A stretch of DNA of 64,000 bases from Pseudoramibacter porci (GTDB lineage: Bacteria > Bacillota > Clostridia > Eubacteriales > Eubacteriaceae): positions 22,655 to 86,654 of the forward strand of contig NZ_VUMO01000010.1 of assembly GCF_009696145.1 (NCBI RefSeq), given 5' to 3'. The position numbers and the translations under genes are program-made. Below the pieces are notes generated by a model that worked only from the letters and a program-made list of their open reading frames with translations, made no database searches and was not told where the DNA came from. This document shows, one piece after another, positions 47,033-55,340 of this stretch. The first letter of the stretch is position 1. Each line of letters begins with the position of its first letter.

Positions 47033-47061
47033 TCAATTCCAAGTTGTTTGCTCGGAATTGA
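47033..47061 (-). promoter_or_regulatory. Candidate Rrf2 operator
   Basis: An inverted repeat of eleven-base arms (TCAATTCCGAG and CTTGGAATTGA on the minus strand, one wobble mismatch) around a seven-base spacer. It begins at about the predicted transcription start, just downstream of the -10 box, where a bound repressor would block transcription. The GGAATT half resembles sites of CymR-type Rrf2 proteins. It could alternatively form an RNA hairpin in the leader. Confidence 0.6.
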
Positions 47062-47066
47062 ATCTC

Positions 47067-47094
47067 ATTATATCACATTCGTTTCTAAAATCAA
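47067..47094 (-). promoter_or_regulatory. Promoter of the rrf2-desulfurase operon
   Basis: TTGATT at 47089-47094 and TATAAT at 47067-47072 on the minus strand, spaced by 16 bases; initiation is predicted near 47060, at the edge of the palindrome. Confidence 0.8.
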
Positions 47095-47104
47095 GGCTTC
47101 CAAT

Positions 47105-47134
47105 AAAAAAAGCCGCCGGTTCTTCATCGGCGAC
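47105..47134 (-). terminator. Terminator after the NERD/HRDC-like gene
   Basis: A GC-rich hairpin (GTCGCCG with CGGCGGC, one wobble) followed by TTTTTTT on the minus strand, just after the stop codon at 47142. Confidence 0.88.
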
Positions 47135-47141
47135 TTAAGAA

Positions 47142-48278
47142 TTAAACGGGCATATGTTTCACCATCTCAAGCAAATCTTCTCCGTATCGCTTCACTTCTT
47201 CCTGATCCATTCCGGAAATCCGTTGTAACTGATCGATTGTTTTGGGCTTAACGGTGATGATATGAATAATACCCTCATCAGATAAAATAGCGTCTTCTTT
47301 CTTTGCTTCGGCATTTGCCTGCTGCTTTCGCCACAAAATCAGTGATTCCCGAAGGGCAAGTTCCGAACGGGTGAAATGATCTTCCGGTCTCTGTTTCCTG
47401 TCTTCAATGGCTTTTTCCTGTATCTTGCGAATGGCTGCTTTTTGCTCATCGCTTAAATCGTTAGGATCGTACACTCTGGTCTGCTGAATAGCTTGATCAG
47501 AAGCAGAGCGCATTTTCCGCACCTGTTCGTTCTCTTCCTGCATTTCTTTTTTCAAATGTGTCAACCGTTGTTCAAGACCGACATTATTTTTCATGGTCGC
47601 TAAGACCCGGCTCATCATGCGGTCCATATTTGGTGAGAATACGGCCGCATTGCTTTCCAAATCATTTTTAAGAACCTTTGGCAGATCACTGAGTAAAATA
47701 ACCTGCACATGTGTGTCGGTTTGCACATCACGAATTTCACAGCGATCATCAACAACGACATATCCGTGATAATATTCCATGGATGTGCCCGGAAAAAAAG
47801 ATAACATGGTCTTCACATCATCGTCAATTGTAGTGATCGGGTTGTCAAAAAAATTTTTTTCTTCTGGCGAATCAAAATGAATCCACCACCTTGAACCTTC
47901 TTGACCAACGATCCATCCTGATGGCAGGCTCAAATATCTGAAAATATAAAAACCACTTGCCCATCTGAGCATGAGGTGGACAACATGTGTGCCACCGTCT
48001 GGTGTGGGCACATAAGTATTCGTATAAAGACGTTCCGGCTCTCCCGACACTTCTTTGACCGTTTCAGCGAGAAAACGCTCCTCAAGCGATGGTCCATTGT
48101 CCTGATCTGCCATAATCTCTACATCTTCAAACAAATCGTCATCCTGCCTAACTTTTTCATCACTAAAAAGTACATTTTCTTTTTTCGGTGTCTTTGAAGA
48201 TCTTTTGAAAATAACCACCGCAATGATGATCGCCACTACAATAACAAGGGCAATCAACGCCAAAAAAAAGGGCGACAT
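47142..48278 (-). CDS. Membrane-anchored protein with degenerate NERD-like and HRDC-like domains
   Basis: A 378-residue protein. A single membrane helix (about residues 4-24) is followed by a basic and then acidic linker. Residues 83-142 resemble the NERD fold, with the typical GWIVGQEGSRWW ending, but the usual D and E-x-K catalytic residues appear to be replaced. A charged coiled-coil region spans about 225-270. Residues 300-375 look like an HRDC domain, ending QRISGMDQEEVKRYGEDLL as in RecQ and RNase D. I infer a nucleic-acid-linked membrane protein without nuclease activity; no named family is certain. The tyrosine phosphatase gene ends six bases upstream. Confidence 0.7.
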   Translation of the reverse strand: MSPFFLALIALVIVVAIIIAVVIFKRSSKTPKKENVLFSDEKVRQDDDLFEDVEIMADQDNGPSLEERFLAETVKEVSGEPERLYTNTYVPTPDGGTHVVHLMLRWASGFYIFRYLSLPSGWIVGQEGSRWWIHFDSPEEKNFFDNPITTIDDDVKTMLSFFPGTSMEYYHGYVVVDDRCEIRDVQTDTHVQVILLSDLPKVLKNDLESNAAVFSPNMDRMMSRVLATMKNNVGLEQRLTHLKKEMQEENEQVRKMRSASDQAIQQTRVYDPNDLSDEQKAAIRKIQEKAIEDRKQRPEDHFTRSELALRESLILWRKQQANAEAKKEDAILSDEGIIHIITVKPKTIDQLQRISGMDQEEVKRYGEDLLEMVKHMPV

Positions 48279-48284
48279 CTATGT

Positions 48285-49109
48285 TTACCTCCTTGGAATT
48301 AAATACATATTTCGAAGTGTGTCAATCATCTCATCTGAAATGTGTAGATGCTGATGGATATATGCTGATAATCCGCCATAGTGGGAATCAATTGTCGAAA
48401 TCACGGCTTCAAAATAATTTTCGTGAACAGAACAGAGCAATTCGACTTGCCTGAGTAAATTCAAATCGTTGGTTATCTCGCGTGTTTTTGAGAGAATCCA
48501 TTGGATTTTAGCGTGGATCCATTGATTGGTCATTAAATAATTTGCTTTTACAGCATGCATTGGAACGCCTAGAATCAAAAGAATCAAAGCCGCCAAAACG
48601 CCTGTTCGATCTTTACCGGCGGTACAGTGCCACAACACCGCGCCATCCTCCGCTTCAAGCAAAATTTCGATCCATTTTTGAATCGCCACAGCTGTAAAAT
48701 CTGACAAAGCGGCCTCAGCATAACGTTTTGATTGGTACGTTAATACATCGTCATCCATATGATGCACCGATTCAAGCATTAATTTCCCAACACTGTTTAT
48801 CTTTGCGAAGGTTTGGGCCTGTTTAAGTTCTGGAACCAATGGGTCATGCACTAACTTTGCGCCAGACGGTACTTGATCCGGCTGACGCGCGGATTCGCTG
48901 TCTCTTCTCAAATCGACAATAGTCATAACCCGATATTGCTCCGACAATATTCTACAATCTTTTTCTGTGAGGCGGTTTAAATGATCGCTTCTAATTAATT
49001 TTTTAGAGCGGACTATGCGATGGTCTGACGTCTGTAATCCACCTAAATCACGGGTATTATCCGTTCCGGACAAATGAATGATTTGATCTTTTTCTAACTG
49101 TTCTTTCAT
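48285..49109 (-). CDS. Tyrosine-protein phosphatase (Y_phosphatase3 type)
   Basis: A 274-residue protein with the CX5R catalytic loop in LWHCTAGKDRTGVLAALIL and the N-terminal pattern LSGTDNTRDLGGLQT, both typical of the bacterial dual-specificity tyrosine phosphatase family related to Listeria LipA and Mycobacterium PtpB. No signal peptide is visible, so it is probably cytoplasmic. It precedes the NERD/HRDC-like gene by six bases and follows the 6S RNA gene. Substrate unknown. Confidence 0.9.
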   Translation of the reverse strand: MKEQLEKDQIIHLSGTDNTRDLGGLQTSDHRIVRSKKLIRSDHLNRLTEKDCRILSEQYRVMTIVDLRRDSESARQPDQVPSGAKLVHDPLVPELKQAQTFAKINSVGKLMLESVHHMDDDVLTYQSKRYAEAALSDFTAVAIQKWIEILLEAEDGAVLWHCTAGKDRTGVLAALILLILGVPMHAVKANYLMTNQWIHAKIQWILSKTREITNDLNLLRQVELLCSVHENYFEAVISTIDSHYGGLSAYIHQHLHISDEMIDTLRNMYLIPRR

Positions 49110-49147
49110 AAGATTATCACAAATTTATTTAATAATTTATGCAGAGA

Positions 49148-49326
49148 ATAAAAAATCCCGAATGTGCCGTCCCATATTTTTGACGCCTAGCGGATGCTAG
49201 GTGGGTGTCTTGTCTTCGCATCCTTTGCCATCCACTCGAAGTGGCTCGGCATCGAGCAAAGAACATCCAGACTCCCTGTAAAAAGATGTAGGTTCAAAAA
49301 TAGTGTGGTAACGAACACTTCAGGAT
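49148..49326 (-). ncRNA. ssrS: 6S RNA
   Basis: The minus strand begins ATCCTGAAGTGTTCGTTACC and ends near GGCACATTCGGGAT followed by TTTTTT. The two ends pair to form the closing stem (ATCCTGAA-GTGT with GGCACATTCGGGAT, allowing wobbles and a bulge). The interior has the CAGGGAGTCTGGATG segment and an open central region, as in Firmicute 6S RNAs. 6S RNA binds the sigma-70/A RNA polymerase holoenzyme as a promoter mimic and lowers transcription in stationary phase. A near-perfect promoter precedes it and a T run ends it. It occupies the 285-base gap between the phosphatase gene and radA. Confidence 0.87.
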
Positions 49327-49332
49327 ATCTAT

Positions 49333-49361
49333 ATTATAATCTACTTTTATTTTTTTGTGAA
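49333..49361 (-). promoter_or_regulatory. Sigma-A promoter of 6S RNA
   Basis: TTCACA at 49356-49361 and TATAAT at 49333-49338 on the minus strand are spaced by exactly 17 bases; the A-rich spacer may add an UP-like bend. Predicted initiation near 49326 coincides with the first base of the 6S closing stem. Confidence 0.87.
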
Positions 49362-49394
49362 GGATAAAATATTGCCGATTCATTGCGTTTTCAA

Positions 49395-50774
49395 TTATTT
49401 ACGCTTTAAGGCGTGAAAAGCCTGGGCAATATTGTCGACCGGATAAAGGGTCAACGTATCAGCCATTTTTTTGAGCGTTTTTTCATTGCTTTTAGGCAGG
49501 ATACACCGCGTGAACCCCAATTTTTTCCCTTCGATCAGACGTTTATCAATATCCTGAATATTTCTCACTTCTCCCGTTAAACCAACCTCGCCGATAATTA
49601 ACATATCTCTTGGGATTTCGAAATCATGGTAGCTGGAATACAATGCACAGCACACGGCCAAATCTGCAGCCGGCTCATCGATGCGTATGCCGCCTACAAT
49701 ATTGATGTACGCGTCCATCTGCTTCATATTGAGGCCCATCCGTTTCTCCATAATCGCAACCAACAATATCATGCGGTTATAATCAAAACCAGTCGCCATA
49801 CGCCTGGGGTTCGCGTAATCCGACGAAGAGACTAACCCTTGAAGTTCAACCAAAAGCGGCCGCGTTCCTTCCACAATCGGCACAACAACTGAACCGCAGG
49901 TATTCTGCGGCCGTGACACAAGCATTGTACCGGAAGGATTTTGGACCGGAAGAAGACCTTGATCTGTCATCTCGAAAATACCAAGCTCATTAGTCGAGCC
50001 GAAACGATTTTTCACAGCCCGAAGCATCCGATATGCGTGATATTTCTCGCCTTCAAAATACAAAACCGTATCAACCATGTGCTCCAACACCCGTGGTCCG
50101 GCAAGGTTACCTTCTTTTGTTACATGACCGACGAAAAACATCGAAATGCCGTCTTTTTTGGCAATTTGAATTAGTGCATTGGCGTTTTCCCTGATTTGCG
50201 TCACTGAACCTGGTGCCGACGTAATTTCAGGATTATACATGGTTTGAATCGAATCGATGATGACCAGATTCGGCTTTTCCTTCACCACGGTCTGGCGGAT
50301 GTAGGTCATGTTAATTTCAGACAGAAAAAAGGCGGAGTCCGACTGAATGTGCATCCGATCCGCCCGCATCTTGATCTGCTGCTCGGATTCTTCTCCGGAA
50401 ATGTACAGCACCTTGTAATTTTGACTCGCAACGTTTTCGGTCATCTGAAGAAGCAGCGTCGATTTCCCGATGCCGGGGTCGCCGCCCAGCAGCGCAACTC
50501 CGCCGCGGACAATGCCGCCGCCGAGCACGCGGTCGAGCTCTTCGTTTTTCGTTGAAAGACGATTTTCCTGCTTCGATGAAATTTCAGAAAGTCTTCGGGG
50601 CTGGTTGTAAACGCCTCTTTCCCGGCCGGTCTGCCGAGCCTTCTCGGAAATCTTCGGCGTCTCGACCACTTCCTCAAAGGTATTCCAGGCGCCACACTGG
50701 GAGCATCGGCCCATCCATTTCGGCACAACGTGGCCGCAGTTGCTGCATTTGTACTGGGTCTTTATTTTTGCCAT
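49395..50774 (-). CDS. radA: DNA repair protein RadA
   Basis: The 459-residue protein has an N-terminal zinc finger (CSNCGHVVPKWMGRCSQCGAW), a RecA-like ATPase with Walker A GGDPGIGKSTLLLQ and the RadA-specific KNRFGSTNELGIF motif, and a C-terminal Lon-protease-like domain. It assists branch migration in recombination. GGAGAGG precedes the start. The 5' half is noticeably richer in G and C than the 3' half and than most of the window. Confidence 0.97.
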   Translation of the reverse strand: MAKIKTQYKCSNCGHVVPKWMGRCSQCGAWNTFEEVVETPKISEKARQTGRERGVYNQPRRLSEISSKQENRLSTKNEELDRVLGGGIVRGGVALLGGDPGIGKSTLLLQMTENVASQNYKVLYISGEESEQQIKMRADRMHIQSDSAFFLSEINMTYIRQTVVKEKPNLVIIDSIQTMYNPEITSAPGSVTQIRENANALIQIAKKDGISMFFVGHVTKEGNLAGPRVLEHMVDTVLYFEGEKYHAYRMLRAVKNRFGSTNELGIFEMTDQGLLPVQNPSGTMLVSRPQNTCGSVVVPIVEGTRPLLVELQGLVSSSDYANPRRMATGFDYNRMILLVAIMEKRMGLNMKQMDAYINIVGGIRIDEPAADLAVCCALYSSYHDFEIPRDMLIIGEVGLTGEVRNIQDIDKRLIEGKKLGFTRCILPKSNEKTLKKMADTLTLYPVDNIAQAFHALKRK

Positions 50775-50785
50775 AGGCCTCTCCT

Positions 50786-51829
50786 TTATTCGTAATAATT
50801 CTTTACAATTGACTGCGCACCAAGGGGATAACGGATAAGTTTAAGTGCGGTCATCCTCGCGTAAATTACTTTAGCGACCGTCCGATATCCTTTGGCGTTG
50901 AAATGCAGATGGTCGTCTGCCAGTAAACTGGCCGGTACCATACCCGCGCGCATCATGCGCCGGTCTTCCTTTGTCGCCTTGATGCCCGCGATTTTGGTGC
51001 CGTTTTTCGACAAAATCTTTCTTAAATTGATGTAATGATCACCGTAAGTCTGCTGCATCTTTTTTTCCAAAGCCGTCCGCTGTTTCGCGGTTCCGGTGTG
51101 CAACCCCACGACAATGTACTGATGCTCTGCGCCGATTTGATTGTGAATGATCGCCTTCTGCTGGCGGATCAAATCCGCGGTATTGCTGTAGCCGCCGTTC
51201 TGCCCGATGAAAATCACCGGGATCGCCGAGCGGTAATGCGCAGCCGCGTAGGTAACTACCCTTGAATTTTTCGGAAGGGTATCCTGATAGCGGACGTGCG
51301 TCGGCGTGAAGGTGTAATGATTCTCATCGTCAATTCGATCGAGCCGCCCGACGACAGAGCCAATCTTCACAGGATTCACACCTGTATCGCCCAGTCTCAG
51401 GATTGAAACGGCCTTGCCGCCGTCCGCTGTGATTCTAAAGATCTGCCGTTCACCCTGATTAATGCGAATCGGCGACTGAGTCCGCATCGCGAGGCCGCCT
51501 CGACAGGCGATTTCGAGACTCGTTTCGCCGCTGATCCCAAGATTGCGGACAACCGGCACACTTTGCGGATAACCGTTTGCCGTCAGCTGGCGCGCAATAA
51601 TGCGCCTTAGGGCTTTGGGATAGGTCTCGCCATCGCCAAAGGCCCCTTGCGTCAGGCTGTCGCCCCAGCAATTGATCGCCGGCATTTTGGGCTGTTGGAT
51701 CTCAACGCCGCCGAGCACGCCAAGCTGCTTAAAATACGGCGCGCTCCACGCGCAATAAGCCACCACTGCCAAAATGATGATGGCAGTGATGGCTAAAATT
51801 CGTGTTATTAATTGTTTAATTAAATTCAT
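50786..51829 (-). CDS. SGNH/GDSL family hydrolase, membrane-anchored
   Basis: A 347-residue protein with an N-terminal membrane helix (about residues 7-29) and then an SGNH fold: the nucleophile serine in INCWGDSLTQGAFGDGETYP and the catalytic Asp/His in DDHLHFNAKGYRTVAK. Such enzymes are esterases or acylhydrolases; cell-surface examples modify wall polymers or lipids. Specific substrate unknown. Codon use is GC-richer than neighbours. It lies just upstream of radA in the same direction with an eleven-base gap, so they may be cotranscribed. Confidence 0.88.
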   Translation of the reverse strand: MNLIKQLITRILAITAIIILAVVAYCAWSAPYFKQLGVLGGVEIQQPKMPAINCWGDSLTQGAFGDGETYPKALRRIIARQLTANGYPQSVPVVRNLGISGETSLEIACRGGLAMRTQSPIRINQGERQIFRITADGGKAVSILRLGDTGVNPVKIGSVVGRLDRIDDENHYTFTPTHVRYQDTLPKNSRVVTYAAAHYRSAIPVIFIGQNGGYSNTADLIRQQKAIIHNQIGAEHQYIVVGLHTGTAKQRTALEKKMQQTYGDHYINLRKILSKNGTKIAGIKATKEDRRMMRAGMVPASLLADDHLHFNAKGYRTVAKVIYARMTALKLIRYPLGAQSIVKNYYE

Positions 51830-51884
51830 GTTGCGTAAAAATTCACTAATTATTATTTATTCTTTACAAATATTTTTGCTCGAA

Positions 51885-52751
51885 TTATGGATTGACCGTA
51901 CTATTTGTATTGTTAGAGTCTGTATTTGGAGCAGGATGTGTTGTTGTACCGTTATTTGTTGTGTCAGTAGTTGGTGGGTTGGTAGTTGGTTTATCAGAAG
52001 CTGGTTGTGGTTGTTTAGTTTGATAAGCTTTATATCCGCCAGTACCTTTATTACTACTTCCACTGCTTTGTCCGCTTGAATAATCGCTTGTCCCACTTGA
52101 ATAGCCGTTGCTTGCACTGCTGCCGACACCGTAACGTCCACTGCTGTACGACGACGAGCTGCTCGACGAAGAATCATTGTAGGACGATGAGCTGCTGGAA
52201 GATGAAGACGTGCCGCTCTTCTTTTCTTTTTTCTTAGTATTGATCTTCTTTCCAGATTTATTGGTATAAATTAAGTAACAGACTTCTTTATCCGAATCAA
52301 AGTAAATTTTCGCGGTTCCCTTGATTTTATTGAAGGGGAATTTGCTGATTACGTAAGTCGAGTCGTTGTCCAGTGTCACTTTGACGTAATATTTAATCGA
52401 CGATTCTTCCTTGCCATCTTCCTGAGCGGTATTCACGGCATCTGTCGCGTCGTAGTACATGTAGCGCACCTCGTTATTTTTAAAGGTGTCTCCAGAATCC
52501 AATAAGTTATCGCCGTATTCATTATCGATTGAATTTTTGATTTCAACGCTGGTGATCTTCTTTCCTGTTTCGTTCTTCACTTTTGCTTTGTACGCGTTCA
52601 AATTATTGGACGCTGTCCCGATCGACTTGATCACACTGTGGCTCTTCGATGTCGCTTGCATCGTTTTGCTGTTTCCACAGGCAGTTAGACACAAGGCGAG
52701 TGTTAGAACCAATCCTAATCCCGTTAATAATGTTTTTCCCTTTTTCTTCAT
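51885..52751 (-). CDS. Ser-rich surface lipoprotein
   Basis: A 288-residue protein with a type II signal peptide: MKKKGKTLLTGLGLV, then the lipobox LTAC at about residues 22-25. A folded domain of about 150 residues follows (KNETGKKITSVEIKNS and YVKVTLDNDSTYVISKFP), then a serine-rich stretch with two runs of eight to nine serines, then a Thr/Pro/Asn-rich tail. It is presumably anchored outside the membrane, with the low-complexity part spanning the wall. No known family is clear; the folded part resembles small domains of unknown function in Clostridia. Confidence 0.8.
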   Translation of the reverse strand: MKKKGKTLLTGLGLVLTLALCLTACGNSKTMQATSKSHSVIKSIGTASNNLNAYKAKVKNETGKKITSVEIKNSIDNEYGDNLLDSGDTFKNNEVRYMYYDATDAVNTAQEDGKEESSIKYYVKVTLDNDSTYVISKFPFNKIKGTAKIYFDSDKEVCYLIYTNKSGKKINTKKKEKKSGTSSSSSSSSSYNDSSSSSSSSYSSGRYGVGSSASNGYSSGTSDYSSGQSSGSSNKGTGGYKAYQTKQPQPASDKPTTNPPTTDTTNNGTTTHPAPNTDSNNTNSTVNP

Positions 52752-52775
52752 TTCTTCTCTATCCTTCTTTAATGA

Positions 52776-53531
52776 TTATATAAATAACGAAAATAATCGT
52801 ACAATAAACGGCTCAATACATATACAAATCATCGTCGACATCGAAATCGCCGGACCAAATGCCATTTCGTCCTCATGGTGATCATTTTTGCGATGCCACA
52901 AGCCATAGATGAATAAACCGATACAAGCTGAAAGGAGCAAATGGAAAAATGCAAAATTTATTGTGAGATACAGCCCTGTCATAAAAAACAGTTTGATATC
53001 TCCGCCGCCAAGTGATTCACGGTTTAATACATGATCCACAATCAAAGCGGTTAGCCAAACCAAAGCACCTAGAGCCATGCCACCCATCAATCCCTTTAAA
53101 AAAGACAAACGAAGCAGCCAAGTTGTTAAAATCCACCAGAGTATCCCCGCTGCAATTAAAGCATCTGGAATGATTTTCTCACTTAAGTCAATCGTCGATA
53201 TTGCCAGCAAAATCAGCAAGAGCCCTGCTAATCGAACAGACCATAGATGCCACCCCCATCTATAGGCGAAATAAGCGAAAAACAGTGCCGTAAAGATTTC
53301 GTTAATCAAACACGCCTTTCCAATCGGGGCGCCGCAGGCTCGACATCTTCCTTTGAGACGGATGAACGACACAACTGGAATCAAGTCCCGTTTGCCTATC
53401 ACCTGACCACACGTATCGCAATGACTTCGGCCGAACAAAATGGATTGGCCGCGTATAGATCGATCGCACCAACAGGTAATAAAGCTCCCTAAAATCGAAC
53501 CGATGATCCATGAAAAAATAATCTGAATCAT
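52776..53531 (-). CDS. Prepilin peptidase (type IV leader peptidase family)
   Basis: A 251-residue membrane protein with an N-terminal region holding two CxxC pairs (CDTCG and CRACG) and, after several membrane segments, the aspartate motifs STIDLSEKIIPD and ESLGGGDIKLFF of A24 peptidases. It cleaves and may methylate type IV pilin-like precursors. No pilin, ATPase or inner-membrane assembly gene is in the window. The start at 53531 fits the GSILGSFI N terminus of the family. TATAAT lies at 53564-53569. Confidence 0.92.
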   Translation of the reverse strand: MIQIIFSWIIGSILGSFITCWCDRSIRGQSILFGRSHCDTCGQVIGKRDLIPVVSFIRLKGRCRACGAPIGKACLINEIFTALFFAYFAYRWGWHLWSVRLAGLLLILLAISTIDLSEKIIPDALIAAGILWWILTTWLLRLSFLKGLMGGMALGALVWLTALIVDHVLNRESLGGGDIKLFFMTGLYLTINFAFFHLLLSACIGLFIYGLWHRKNDHHEDEMAFGPAISMSTMICICIEPFIVRLFSLFI

Positions 53532-53608
53532 GATTTCACCTGCACCTATTCTTTTCTGCATATATTATACATGATTTGACAGAAAATAAAAGTCCTGCAC
53601 AAAATAAT

Positions 53609-53641
53609 AAAAAAATAAAAGCGAGACTTGCGCCTCGCTCT
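53609..53641 (-). terminator. Terminator of the branched-chain amino acid operon
   Basis: A hairpin (GAGCGAG with CTCGC) followed by TTTTATTTTTTT on the minus strand lies right after the ilvB stop codon and before the prepilin peptidase gene. Confidence 0.82.
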
Positions 53642-53650
53642 TAGAAAAAT

Positions 53651-55318
53651 TTATTCGTAATAGATTTCGTCAATCGGTTTTCCTGCTGGAACCATCGGAT
53701 ACACGCCTTCGTCGTGATCAATGTGACAGTTGACCAGAACCGGTTCATTTAAATCTTTGATTTCTTCCAAAGTTTGATCCAAGGATTCTAAATCGGTGAC
53801 GTCATAATTTTTGATGTTAAATGCGTCAGCCAGCTTCAAGTAATCCACAGCATGATCCGTTAAATCTGTTTGAGCGTAACGGCGGTCATTGAACAGTTTT
53901 TGCCACTGGCGCACCATTCCAAGGGTTTCGTTATTGAACAGGAAAATTTTGATAGGCAGATTATAGCGGCGAATCGTCGTCAATTCTGTAAAGTTCATTC
54001 TAAATGAACCGTCACCTGCAACCAAAAGCACCTGTTTATCCGGATGCGCAAACTGACAGCCAATTGCAGCACCCATACCAAAGCCCATCGTTCCCAAGCC
54101 GCCGGACGTGATGTATTGATTCGGAAATTTAAATTTCCAATGCTGACCGACCCACATCTGATGTTGACCAACTTCTGTCACCACGTATGCATCTTCAAAA
54201 GCCTTATTAATATGATGAATGATGGTTTTCGGATGATAAGCCGTTTCTGGTTTTTCTTCAAGCGGCCACTCTTCAATCTGCTTATACCATTCCGGATATG
54301 ACTTTTCGTCCACCAAATTGTAAAGCTTCGGCAATGCATCGGCAACATCTGCACAGATATGCACATTTGCTTCAACGTTCTTTTCAAATTCAGTCGCGTC
54401 AACATCGATCTGAATGATCTTTTTATCACGCATAAACTCATTAATGTTCCCAGTGACGCGATCTGAAAATCTTGCACCAATGGCAATGAGGGTATCGCAA
54501 TTAATGACCGCCAGGTTACATTCCTGAGAGCCGTGCATCCCAACAAGCCCCAGTGACAATGGGTTGTCTCGCGGAATACTCCCCAAACCCATCAACGAAT
54601 TGGCGACAGGAATACCGGTTTTTTCTGCAAATTGCACCAGCATGTCGGAGGCACCTGCTTTGATGACGCCACCGCCGGCGTAAATCACCGGACGTTTCGC
54701 TCTATTAATGTATTTTGCAGCCCGGTTCAGAGCGTCACGCTGAGGAGTTGGCCGATTCATATCGAGGGAATACGGTGTTTGCGGCGTATATACCGTTTCA
54801 GCTAAAAAGATATCCTTCGGAATATCAATGACAACCGGACCTGGCCGGCCGCTCTGTGCAATTCTAAAAGCTTCACGAATCGTCGGCGCCAACATCGTAA
54901 TATCCTTAATAATAAAATTGTGCTTCGTGATCGGAAGGGTAATGCTCGTAATATCCACTTCCTGGAAAGAGTCCCTCCCCAAAAGCTGCTGGGTCACCTG
55001 TCCGGTAAAGACGACAAGCGGCGTTGAGTCCATATGCGCATCGGCAATAGCTGTAACCGCATTCGTCGCCCCAGGGCCTGAAGTCGTAATACCGACGCCA
55101 ACTTTCCCGCTGGCCCGTGCGTAACCTTCTGCCGCGTGTATTCCGTTTTGTTCATGGCAAGGTTCGACCTGATGGATATTGTGTTCCATACGGTAAAATG
55201 CGTCAAACAGTGGAATGACCGCGCCGCCTGGATAAGAGAACACATATTCTACATCCTGTTCCTGCAGACATTTTACAACAATTTCCGAGCCCTTTAATCT
55301 CTGACTATTCTGATCCAT
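53651..55318 (-). CDS. ilvB: Acetolactate synthase large subunit
   Basis: The 555-residue thiamine diphosphate enzyme has VFSYPGGAVIPLFDAF at the N terminus, the CHEQNGIHAAEGYARASGKV cofactor-activating glutamate region, and the C-terminal TPP motif VLLVAGDGSFRMNFTELTTI. It makes acetolactate (valine, leucine) or acetohydroxybutyrate (isoleucine). The regulatory small subunit gene ilvN does not follow; this is the last gene of the operon. GGGAG precedes the start. Confidence 0.97.
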   Translation of the reverse strand: MDQNSQRLKGSEIVVKCLQEQDVEYVFSYPGGAVIPLFDAFYRMEHNIHQVEPCHEQNGIHAAEGYARASGKVGVGITTSGPGATNAVTAIADAHMDSTPLVVFTGQVTQQLLGRDSFQEVDITSITLPITKHNFIIKDITMLAPTIREAFRIAQSGRPGPVVIDIPKDIFLAETVYTPQTPYSLDMNRPTPQRDALNRAAKYINRAKRPVIYAGGGVIKAGASDMLVQFAEKTGIPVANSLMGLGSIPRDNPLSLGLVGMHGSQECNLAVINCDTLIAIGARFSDRVTGNINEFMRDKKIIQIDVDATEFEKNVEANVHICADVADALPKLYNLVDEKSYPEWYKQIEEWPLEEKPETAYHPKTIIHHINKAFEDAYVVTEVGQHQMWVGQHWKFKFPNQYITSGGLGTMGFGMGAAIGCQFAHPDKQVLLVAGDGSFRMNFTELTTIRRYNLPIKIFLFNNETLGMVRQWQKLFNDRRYAQTDLTDHAVDYLKLADAFNIKNYDVTDLESLDQTLEEIKDLNEPVLVNCHIDHDEGVYPMVPAGKPIDEIYYE

Positions 55319-55340
55319 ATTGCTCCCTATGTCTCCCTCT

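Noticed and set aside
51857..52177. Minus-strand 106-codon frame in the lipoprotein tail
   Set aside because: It is a shifted reading of the Ser/Thr low-complexity codons, rich in Q, V and I by composition only.
54178..54546. Minus-strand 122-codon frame inside ilvB
   Set aside because: It is a frame shadow of a strongly conserved gene and has no recognisable domain.
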